From Lineus longissimus (taxonomy: Eukaryota; Nemertea; Pilidiophora; Heteronemertea; Lineidae): a stretch of 64,000 bases of DNA. A program made the position numbers and the translations under genes. Below are positions 57,701 through 64,000 of the stretch, piece by piece (within the stretch, counting starts at the first letter, position 1; the number at the start of each line of letters is the position of its first letter). The DNA lies in contig NC_088325.1 of NCBI RefSeq assembly GCF_910592395.1, positions 1,922,001 to 1,986,000 of the forward strand, read 5' to 3'. A model generated the notes under the pieces. That model had not been told where the DNA came from. It saw only the letters and a program-made list of their open reading frames with translations, and did no database searches.

Positions 57701-60685
57701 AACGGCCCCCGCTTTAATAGAGTCAAAACGGCCCCGAGTCAAAACGGCCCCGGGTCGAAACGGCCCTGGGTCAAATGGGCACCTATAGCGGCGGAGTGTA
57801 GGGTATCGTGTGAAGTGGGCGGGTATAGTTGAGTGTATAGTTGAGGCGGTTTAGGGATAAGTATTTTTAGGGGTGGGAACTTCGATCCTGTGATCTAGAC
57901 CTCAAGAATTTGTAGTCTTTATTCATTCTTAGTACTGTTTGCATGCTTGGCAATGTTTATTCAGAAGTACTTAGTAGATCGAGGGGCTTTTAATTTGTCT
58001 GGGCCACAGTCATGCATGCCGATCAACCGTCGTATATCCATACTTCTAAATGAGAAAGAAATGAGAAGACTTTAGGATCTATATGAACCGCCGGTTAGTC
58101 GGCATGCAGTCATGAATTGCATCATCATTCATAGTCAAATTGAAGACAAATCAATACGGAATACCTGTTTCGTTTTAACTCATACTTAGTAGTTTATTAT
58201 CAATTATACCGGTAATGATAACATTTACATACAGTCGTCACTGTTACAGTTCATCAAATCAAATCAAAACATATAAAATACAGCCAGAGAATAAAACCAT
58301 ATCACACTTGTTGATATGCACTTGTTATCTTAAAACAATATGTTTTTATTACCAAAATGTAACCATCATTCCATGACTTAGACGACAGAGTCTAGAGCAA
58401 GCGCATGAAAAAGTTCAAAGCACATTCCATTTGACCGTTTTACGTACTTGGGGCAACGAGATGTGAACACGTACGGAGCAGCTGTCGGGCGTTCTTCTTT
58501 CCTTTAATGTAATCCTCCCAAACTGCGAAGAGTTTTCCCTCGATTTGGCGGTATTGGGCTCGTTGCCTACGTTTCAGTTTGGCGGCACGCACAAGACGGA
58601 CTTGGATCCCGACGAGACTTGCTTGTTCGTGGAGAAGCTTAACCAAAACGTAGAACGTGATATTTCCCCGACGTGCGTGTCGATTCAGGGCACCGTGCCA
58701 ACCCTCGCAGTCGTTGTTAGTGCGAACGGGTTGGTTGAAGACACTCCACGTTTTAGGGGTCCATTGTGTCGTCTCAATCCAGTTTCTACGAATGTAGTCC
58801 ACGAGCGTCGCCAGGGTTTCTGTTGTTGCACGTTTTGCCAGCTTTTCAAAGAGTGGGCGAATGTGTTCGTGGGGGAGGTAAGGCACTGGTCACATCCTTC
58901 GCACTGGAGGCCATGTTGTCGTCTCTTCACTTGCTTGCGGCAGGAGATGCAGGGATCCTCTTCTGTCATAGTAAGGTGTTGATGAAAGTAGCGTCGAGTT
59001 GTAGCAGCAATGAAGTCTTGGAATAAACTGATGAAGATCTTGAGAATTCTGGGGGTTTATATAGTCATCGTGACGAGATGATAAAATGAACAGTACTCAT
59101 TCTTGAATTAGGTTCCGTCTGTAATTAGTAATCGTTCCTTTATTGTTAATCGAAATATCAAAGAGACAGTGAATTCGCATCACCTTTGGCATGTGATTAG
59201 TGTTCGCAATCAACTCTAATTAGCCGCAAGATCAAAGAGACAGTGAATTCGCATCACCTTTGGCATGTGATTAGTGTTCGCAATTAGCTCTAATTAGCCG
59301 CAATATCAAAGAGACAGTGAATTCGCATCACCTTTGGCATGTGATTAGTGTTCGCAATTAGCTCTAATTAGCCGCAATATCAAAGAGACAGTGAATTCGC
59401 ATCACCTTTGGCATGTGATCACTGTTCACAATGAGCTCAGTCACAAGATTAAAGAGACAGTGCGACCCCTCTCCACTCTATATGTATTTGGTCAGATGTA
59501 AAATTATTGAACAAAATAGATGTCTAGAAGTTAAAGGTAAAAGGAACCTCAGCAAATATCACGAAAAGTAGCCTTGATTAATTCCCCTTGCTTAATTAAT
59601 GATCTTATATTTTTCTGTGTGATCACGGACCTGAATAAAGTTCGATGGTGTAGACCTACATTAGCCCTACATATAGAGAATAATGTAGAGAAGATTAATA
59701 ATAATAACAATAATATGGGCGAACAGGCCAAAAACCAGATAACGCAACTTCTAAGTTTTAAAAGTGCATAACATCTGCTTTCTTATCTCGTTACCACTGG
59801 TTACACGCACGCAGTAAAAAAAGTTATCTAGTTCAGATAGGTTACTACCACTAAACTACCAAGGAGTCAGTCAAAAAGGAAACTTTCTAGTGCTTCATAG
59901 CACCGTAGACTGAGTAATGTTCTTAATCCACTTTTATGCAGTAGAGATGTGGAAAAACAGCAGCAGTGACTTAGTCAGGAAGCAAAATCGGTTCACTCGT
60001 TGAGCCAGATGATGGCAGTCGCCATGATGGATCAACAAAATCAATAACGAACGATGCGCCACCTTTGTATAATTTTCAAGTAACATGGCGCGAATATTCA
60101 AAATAAGAAGATAAACTGGCATGCACGTGGACTAAATGTGCGCCTTCTACCCAGTCGTAAGAAACACAGCTTCAGGCCTACGCTTTGATGCAACATGTTT
60201 CGCAGTCATTCCATGCAAAAAAAACCCCAGCAACTAAGTTATCTTCCCCCCGAAAAAACGGACACAGATTATAGCTGCGTCTGCGGAAAAACTGAGAGAA
60301 AGCGCAACTTCGAACAGATTTATAAACGTCGGCCTAGCCTATATTTCATGTATTTGAGGCCGAAAGTGATATAATTCAATAGTCTAATGCATTGCGGACT
60401 AAAGATTTATATTAGTTTCACTCTAAGAATGTGCATAGGCCTACATATCTTGATGAGAAAAAAGTGTACGTGATTCGGACGGCCTGTGGCTGTGACATGT
60501 GTGGTGCGCGGCGCGGACGGCGGGCGTTCAGAGTGCGCCTACCAGAAAACGGCCTTAAATAACATTTTAAACTACGAAACGTAAAAAAATGGTAATCTAG
60601 TGGTGCTATGTGACTTACCGTTGAAGACTGATATTAATTCCTCCATACCCCACTCCTTCAGAATCACCTCGGTGAAGTTTTCCAT
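47755..60685 (-). CDS. SAM-domain, C2H2 finger, transposase-derived-like protein (9 exons)
   Basis: Exons: 60685-60619, 56239-56115, 56080-~53545, 53380-53246, 52984-52836, 52547-52463, 52263-52104, 48334-48141, 47949-47755. Phases agree at every junction except the end of exon 3. Exons 1-2 make a SAM domain (LKEWGMEELISVFN, EECFHLLDEDTLKELIP). Exon 3 has two C2H2 fingers, an acidic stretch and a long region (CRRCSMPRDDAH, HNVFDIMHDILEGVG-like block, ILPKHHHKY, LRFEGKHAFFK) known from a large family of uncharacterised vertebrate and invertebrate proteins that look transposase-derived. Later exons carry KLGFAPTVLRKRLVKIATGF, GRPAKGFINDRIYNVHKE, PRLLERGM and IEQDFNVLFQ motifs typical of the same family's C-terminus. 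Exon 3 shows two apparent one-base deletions (about 54,465 and 54,160). About 1,200 residues if intact. Role unknown; DNA binding is plausible. Confidence 0.72.
48141..48334 (-). CDS. SAM gene exon 8
   Basis: 194 bp, acceptor TTCATCAG, donor GTATGT. Encodes KEMTAWLKHNIEPASKV and DILASFPRLLERGM. The pyrimidine tract in front of the acceptor overlaps the end of a repeat that begins at about 48,357. Confidence 0.65.
48357..48420 (+). mobile_element. 5' end of a Helentron/pearl-like element
   Basis: The segment tgaacaagaggcccaagggc followed by gctcagctgag matches the organisation of the 5' end of the element at 39,327 (TGAA, GGCC-GGGCC, GCTCA-C). The GCTCAGCTGAG sequence corresponds to the 3' hairpin arm at 51,760-51,785, so both ends may belong to one element whose interior holds later insertions. 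Confidence 0.5.
49317..49913. mobile_element. PIF/Harbinger-like MITE nested in the hAT-like element
   Basis: 597 bp with 17-bp terminal inverted repeats (ggctgcgtatccatagg, one mismatch) flanked by TTA on both sides (49,314-49,316 and 49,914-49,916). A 3-bp TWA target duplication is diagnostic for PIF/Harbinger. The open frames inside have no known domain. Confidence 0.75.
50219..50290. repeat. 11-bp minisatellite (gttggtaaaat)n
   Basis: About six copies of an 11-bp unit directly inside the right inverted repeat of the hAT-like element; the left side lacks the array. Confidence 0.85.
50493..51274 (-). CDS. Possible two-exon small protein inside a SAM gene intron
   Basis: Exon 1 51,274-51,239 (ATG, MLWNRSRSVNSE, donor GTAAGT) and exon 2 50,639-50,493 (acceptor TTTGCAG, DRNDLQLHLNIFGDYISKM and onward to IIRRARQF, stop TAG) join in phase 0 to give a 60-residue basic protein. 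Splice sites are good on both sides and the frame is open, but no family is recognised. It is nested in, and on the same strand as, the SAM gene. It could be a real short gene or a chance open frame. Confidence 0.4.
51530..51785 (+). mobile_element. 3' end of a Helentron/pearl-like element
   Basis: Shares with the element at 39,327 the segment around ccacctagtggccaaacc, gaaacgtgcc, a microsatellite (here (CAGA)n at 51,677-51,730), a terminal hairpin (agctcagctttt cagctgagct) and the end CTAA followed by T. The hairpin arms differ in sequence from the other copy, but pairing is kept. Confidence 0.7.
51677..51730. repeat. (CAGA)n microsatellite
   Basis: About 13 copies of cagа-type tetranucleotide (acag/caga) followed by cggac, within the Helentron-like 3' end. 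Confidence 0.9.
52104..52263 (-). CDS. SAM gene exon 7
   Basis: 160 bp, acceptor TTTCAG, donor GTAATC. Basic segment GGRPAKGFINDRIYNVHKEE followed by KMVKKRVQLPE, possibly DNA-binding. Confidence 0.65.
52463..52547 (-). CDS. SAM gene exon 6
   Basis: 85 bp. It completes a codon split with exon 5 and encodes KTEDKEELAIAIITVIPCLR and NLKGQGF, matching the family pattern in which a hydrophobic helix precedes a GQGF/GYE motif. Confidence 0.65.
52836..52984 (-). CDS. SAM gene exon 5
   Basis: 149 bp, acceptor ATTGCAG, donor GTAAGT. Encodes KLGFAPTVLRKRLVKIATGF within a conserved family block. Confidence 0.65.
53246..53380 (-). CDS. SAM gene exon 4
   Basis: 135 bp, phase 0-0, acceptor TTTTCAG, donor GTGAAT. 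Ser/Thr/Pro-rich linker (DASPPTDMTGTSDDTENDN), probably disordered. Confidence 0.55.
53545..56080 (-). CDS. SAM gene exon 3: C2H2 fingers and transposase-derived-like core, with two frame breaks
   Basis: The first frame (56,080-54,458) has a finger CFVCSKNIKGDFHS...H-x4-H and a second one (FVCAQNGCQRTF ... HLIKH), an Asp/Glu-rich linker and a conserved core (LGLHGMLGFAEGF, CRRCSMPRDD, FDIMHDILEGVG). Homology continues in another frame (54,458-54,147: SLNRSTSATGQKAEQAYFL, LPKHHHKY) and again in a third (54,150-53,545: IRAIGPLKHF, LRFEGKHAFFKQVAQ). Each break sits at a CCC run where one extra C would reconnect the frames. The last frame meets TAA at 53,544-53,542, so the exact 3' border is uncertain. 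Confidence 0.65.
56115..56239 (-). CDS. SAM gene exon 2
   Basis: 125 bp; acceptor CCTTCAG, donor GTAAGA. Encodes EHGIDEECFHLLDEDTLKEL and IPRIGTRLRFKQKL, the core of a SAM domain. Confidence 0.78.
56240..57680. other. SAM gene intron 1, left part
   Basis: AT-rich intronic sequence with no recognised exon, open frame or repeat of note. Confidence 0.5.
57685..57785. repeat. Short array of ~15-bp gtcaaaacggccccg units
   Basis: Six or so imperfect copies of a 15-bp unit centred on aacggcccc. GC-rich island in an AT-rich intron; no gene. Confidence 0.75.
58440..58969 (-). pseudogene. Internally deleted MULE-type transposase
   Basis: The N-terminal piece (MTEEDPCISCRKQVKRRQHG, Cys-rich finger to CEGCDQ) runs directly into the C-terminal piece in another frame (YLPHEHIRPLFEKLAKRA ... 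WSVFNQPVRTNNDCEGWH, ending in a helical tail). RTNN-x-EGWH is a hallmark of MULE-related transposases. The catalytic DDE core between the two pieces is missing, so this is a deletion derivative, located in intron 1 of the SAM gene. Confidence 0.75.
59154..59462. repeat. ~74-bp tandem array, about 4 copies
   Basis: Unit starts atcaaagagacagtgaattc and includes ctttggcatgtgatta. Copies 2 and 3 are nearly identical; the last is truncated and diverged. It lies just upstream (minus-strand sense) of the MULE remnant and may be its subterminal repeat. Confidence 0.85.
60619..60685 (-). CDS. SAM gene exon 1
   Basis: 67 bp from ATG 60685-60683, encoding MENFTEVILKEWGMEELISV and on, with donor GTAAGT. 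It forms the first helices of a SAM domain when joined (phase 1) to exon 2. Confidence 0.75.
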
Positions 60686-61609
60686 TTTGCCCGGAATCAA
60701 GCTTCTAATTGAAGCGAGGATAAAATGGCCGCTGATCACTTTTATCGTCTGCCAAATTACGCGGTCCTGATTGGTGGACGGTTTTACTAATTAATAGATT
60801 GCGCACATCTGATTGGTAAGGCTTGTTAACTTATTATTTCAACTAACTTTATTTACTACTTTTCCCTCAGTACAACTAATTAATAGTTATGTTCACTACT
60901 TAAATGGTTATTTTGGCTTTACTAATCAAATTAGTTAAAAATTTACCACTTAATTTTAAGAGTGCATAACTCATAAATTCAGAGGGTACATTGTTTAGTC
61001 TGAGTACGGTTTCATCTTCATCGACTTCAGGCAAGTTTCAAACTATGGCCTTTGACAGACACCTCGAAAGATATTCTGGAGGTTCACCTCAATACTGTCA
61101 CAACACCCGTAAATCTTCACCACCTGCTGGACTATCAGCACCCCTGCACATAGACAGCGAGGCGAAATTCGTCATTTGAACTGATGAATATCATAGGAAG
61201 CCAAAGAATGAAAATTGCTGTGAGGAAAAATCTCTGCGTAAGGTGATGAGCGTTCACATCAATCACATCAGTCATCGCGGTAAATCTTGGAGATGGTCCC
61301 TCGTCCGTACGGATATCCGAAAAAAACCACCCCCAAGTCCGAAAGACCAAAACGACTACGATTTGGAGCGAAACGACTGGGGGCGAGAAGATCATGGAGC
61401 GAAACGACTGCAATTCTACGCATGCGCATTGGCACTGTTGTTGCCATAACGTCCTGTCAACTTCCTGTCAATTTCTGCAGTTTTTGGGCACCAAAAAACC
61501 TATGTTTGCGCCTAAACGCGCGATGGAATGGAATGCAAAATAAGCTGATCTGCGAAACAAGTTGTCATTTTGTGTTTCTAAAGTTTGGTATTGACAAGGA
61601 AATTTCAAA
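60686..61609. promoter_or_regulatory. Divergent intergenic region between SAM and WD40 genes
   Basis: 924 bp separate the two start codons, which face away from each other, suggesting a shared promoter region. It contains a fragment of the macro-repeat (60,965-61,167) and an NRF1-like palindrome acgcatgcgca at 61,418-61,428. No TATA box is evident near either start. Confidence 0.5.
60965..61167. repeat. Macro-repeat fragment
   Basis: Matches the beginning of the units at 45.1-47.5 kb (landmark gacttcaggcaagtttcaa at 61,023), ending after one minisatellite unit. It shows that the repeat is dispersed and not only tandem at the receptor locus. Confidence 0.8.
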
Positions 61610-61712
61610 ATGGCGATGGTAAAGCATTTTGTTGTGAGGGAAACGCACACTCGGGGAATCACAGCGCTTGGCTACAATCCAATCAAAAGAGAAATTCTGA
61701 TAGGTTTTGAAG
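61610..61712 (+). CDS. WD40 gene exon 1
   Basis: 103 bp: MAMVKHFVVRETHTRGITAL, GYNPIKREILIGFE, donor GTGAAT, phase 1. Confidence 0.78.
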
Positions 61713-64000
61713 GTGAATATTGACGATAATCACTTGTTGACAGATTCAACATTTTAGCAGTCTCCCATTGTCTAAAGTGTACTGTCGCCACTTCTGGGCC
61801 AACTCTGTAAGTGTCATATAGACTCAAGTTCATCTCGCAGGCCTAGGGAAAATGTGTGCATCCCTAGGCTAGGCCCTACAATACATTATTTCCTAGCTAA
61901 TCCCATTGTTTAGCCCGATAATCCCGCTAATACTTGACTTGCCAAACTCAGAAATGCAGCGCCACTCGCGGACAAAGATAGAACAACTCGACATTTTTTT
62001 CACCGGTTTTCGCTGCGCATGCATGCGTACAAGCCATCTGGAAACTAATAATGGCGGCAATCTGAACTTGTTTTGTGTAAGTTTTTGAGAGTTCAAAAAG
62101 TTCTTTAAGGCTCATGATTTAAGATAATTTAGCAATCTGATAACTATTACGTGTTAAGAAACAGACGTACCACAGTTATAACCAGTTTACCTGTGTGAAT
62201 TTGCTTTCACTGCGTGTAGAACAGTTGTTTTTCTCGTCCGTCGCCGCGAAAGATGACGGCTGGTACGCATGCGCAGCGAAAACTGGTGAAAAAAATGTCG
62301 AGTTGTTCTTTCTTTGTCCGCGAGTGGCGCTGCATTTCTGAGTTTGGCAAGTCAAGTATTAGCATTCAGGGGCCTATGCTAAGACCCAGTGAACAGAATA
62401 GTCATGGTGTTAGATCCGACCTAGGTTTATCTTTTATATCGAACCTGGGGAAAACCTCCCTTAGCGGACACCTCTCTATTAAGGACATTAGGTTTTGTCC
62501 TAAATTGGTTTTCTCCATTTAATTTGACCTCTCTAATCAGGACACCTCTCTATTAAGGACAGCACTTGTCAGACCCGAGGGTGTTTTTAATAGAGAGGTT
62601 CTACTGTACTATCCTTTTAGCTCATGATCTATCGTGTATGGGGCGATAGCATAGTTGGATACTGCGTCTAATGAACTGCTGATGATATTGATCTTTACCT
62701 CCTCAGACGGCGCTATCAAAACTCAAGAATGCGACGGTGGGAAACTGGAGCGACTGCCTCACGAACACAGAGGCTGGATAACCGACTTTTTGTTTTGGTA
62801 AGCAATAAGGCTGATCCTGTCTTAGAGGAGGAATACCCCTACTCTACCTTTTTAGGGGGAATAATTTATACTCCCTGGAGAACAACAGCTCCAAGTGCAG
62901 AACGAAAGGTGAAGAGAGGAATGCCTTTTAAAGGGACTATATAGGCAGCAGCTAGGCAGGCAGGATAAAGTTACATGAAGCCACCAATAGGGGTCTCTCA
63001 CAGTACGTCGAAATGATTCACGCTTGTATGAGGAATATATTTAGTGCTGAATATGACATGACCGAGGCCCTTACTGTGTATATAAGACACCCAAAGATGG
63101 GCAAATTTGCCTATAATCCCCCTTTAAGGAAAATAAGAATGGTAGAATACAAAGCTGAAGAAAAAGTGAAAGTAGAAGAACTTGGATGAAGCAAAAGGAA
63201 GAAAGATCCAACAAGATTGGGTACTGTGTCTGTTCAGTGAAGATTTTTAGTCATCGTGGTTTGTATCCCTTGTCAATTTCTCTATTAAATAATTTTCTTT
63301 TTAGGTCGGATACAAAAATCTTTCTCTCTGCAGCAAATGATGGGATAATTGTAGCATGGAATTCGGCAGGCAACACAGTTTTGGATAGAATACATGTAAG
63401 TGATAATTGTCGGATAAAAATTAGTGAGTAACATAAGGGCAATACTGTCAAGAAGAAAAAGAGATCTGGAGCTAGTCAAGCTGCCAAGCTGAGCTAGGCC
63501 TTTGGGCTAGCTGCTAACATCCCTGCTAGCCCTAGCTAATAAAAGAATTTACTAGTCCAAGGTGTCTGGCTAGCAAATTTTTTGACCTCTGAAACTGTAT
63601 AAGCCTTCAATTCAACTGGTTTCTCCCTGTTTTCATCTCTTTGGACTCCTCTATAAAGCTTTGAAGCTTCTTGTCGCATAGAAACTGGCAGACTTCGACT
63701 GGTTTCGGCCCAATTGCATCTCATCGCAGTCCCGATTTGTTTCAGGTCAAGCAGCCTGTCTACTGCATGGCAATCAACCCAAGAAGGCAGCAACTGGTCT
63801 GTGGTGTGAATGGAGGCATCATGGTATTTGACTTGGATGCTGGTAATTGTCTTCTTCTTCACCCTCTTCTTCTCATCGTAGAAATAGATTCTCTCTTATG
63901 ACTATGCTACAGAATCAGGCCTATGTCTCTAATAAACCTGGCTGTCGGCTCTGGTCATGTGGCCAGTCTCTCAGTGTCCCAGAGAGAGCAGTTCTGGAGC
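61610..64000 (+). CDS. WD40-repeat protein, 5' part (continues beyond right edge)
   Basis: Exons 61610-61712 (MAMVKHFVVRETHTRGITAL ...), 62707-62797, 63305-63395 and 63746-63842, all with AG/GT borders and matching phases. Joined, they encode the first blades of a beta-propeller: THTRGITALGYNPIKREILI, then HEHRGWITDFLFW, DTKIFLSAANDGIIVAWN, and VYCMAINPRRQQLVCGVNGG. The G-x-x-D-G and W ends of WD40 units are recognisable. The start ATG at 61,610 is preceded by tttcaaa; a second ATG lies six bases on. The next exon should follow 63,842; a possible one begins near 63,918 but is not certain. The family of large WD40 propeller proteins is clear, the specific member is not. Confidence 0.78.
61926..62363. 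mobile_element. Fold-back element with ~110-bp inverted arms
   Basis: 61,926-62,036 is the near-perfect reverse complement of 62,251-62,363 (landmarks cttgccaaactcagaaatgc and gcatttctgagtttggcaag), separated by about 215 bp. It lies in intron 1 of the WD40 gene. Open frames on both strands here simply mirror each other. Confidence 0.78.
62430..62615. mobile_element. Tc1/pogo-like MITE fragment
   Basis: Contains repeated ggacacctctctattaagga motifs and ends with aatagagaggttctactgta, a terminal sequence type common for Tigger/pogo-related MITEs. No clear left end or target duplication. Confidence 0.45.
62707..62797 (+). CDS. WD40 gene exon 2
   Basis: 91 bp, acceptor CCTCAG, donor GTAAGC. 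Encodes DGAIKTQECDGGKLERL, PHEHRGWITDFLFW, the second half of blade 1 and start of blade 2. Confidence 0.75.
63305..63395 (+). CDS. WD40 gene exon 3
   Basis: 91 bp, acceptor TTTTTAG, donor GTAAGT. Encodes SDTKIFLSAANDGIIVAWNS, AGNTVLDRIH. Confidence 0.78.
63746..63842 (+). CDS. WD40 gene exon 4
   Basis: 97 bp, acceptor TTTCAG, donor GTAATT, leaving phase 1. Encodes VKQPVYCMAINPRRQQLVCG, VNGGIMVFDLDA. Confidence 0.75.

Noticed and set aside
61893-62522. Frames on both strands around 62 kb
   Set aside because: They are reverse-complement images produced by the fold-back element.
63918-64000. Possible fifth WD40 gene exon at the right edge
   Set aside because: An open frame follows a weak acceptor, but its residues do not continue the WD40 pattern and the window ends before a donor can be seen.

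Overview
The window is genomic DNA from a metazoan, most likely a marine invertebrate. Evidence for this: genes are split by GT-AG introns; they encode extracellular Ig and FN3 domains, a SAM-domain protein and a WD40 protein; and the introns are full of LINE, Gypsy, BEL/Pao, Helitron-like, hAT-like, Harbinger-like and MULE remnants. A lophotrochozoan host would fit the pearl/Helentron-like repeats, but the sequence alone does not fix the phylum. There is no sign of an operon, CRISPR array or prokaryotic gene. Left part (1-44.3 kb): two tandem paralogous genes on the minus strand encode cell-surface immunoglobulin receptors. Gene A (signal-peptide exon at 13,377, running off the left edge) has three gamma-type Ig exons and three alpha+beta Ig exon pairs. 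Gene B (signal-peptide exon at 44,270, stop codon at 17,806) has two gamma exons, two alpha+beta pairs, two FN3 exons, a transmembrane exon and a tyrosine-rich cytoplasmic exon containing a threefold 63-residue repeat. Every Ig exon is symmetric phase 1-1, and the alpha/beta pair sits on a tandemly repeated unit of about 2.5-2.8 kb, so copy number can change without breaking the frame. The window begins just where gene A's first FN3 exon should lie. Intron 1 of gene B (28.9-44.2 kb) holds a nested stack: a 5'-truncated LINE (minus) is split by a Gypsy element (plus), which is itself split by a BEL/Pao element and by a 1,148-bp Helitron/Helentron-like element. Target-site duplications, LTR pairs and frame joins define these borders to the base. 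Region 13.4-17.8 kb and its duplicate at 44.3-47.6 kb are repeat-rich: a 61-bp array with 7-unit higher-order structure, an 84-bp minisatellite inside a larger macro-repeat, and a duplicated block of unknown origin. Right part: a minus-strand gene of nine exons (60,685 down to 47,755) encodes a SAM-domain, C2H2-finger, domesticated-transposase-like protein. Its large exon carries two apparent single-base deletions, both in a CCC run. Its introns contain a Harbinger-like MITE nested in a hAT-like element, a Helentron-like 3' end, an internally deleted MULE, a 74-bp tandem array and a possible two-exon small gene. Divergently from it, starting at 61,610, runs the 5' part of a WD40-repeat gene that continues past the right edge.
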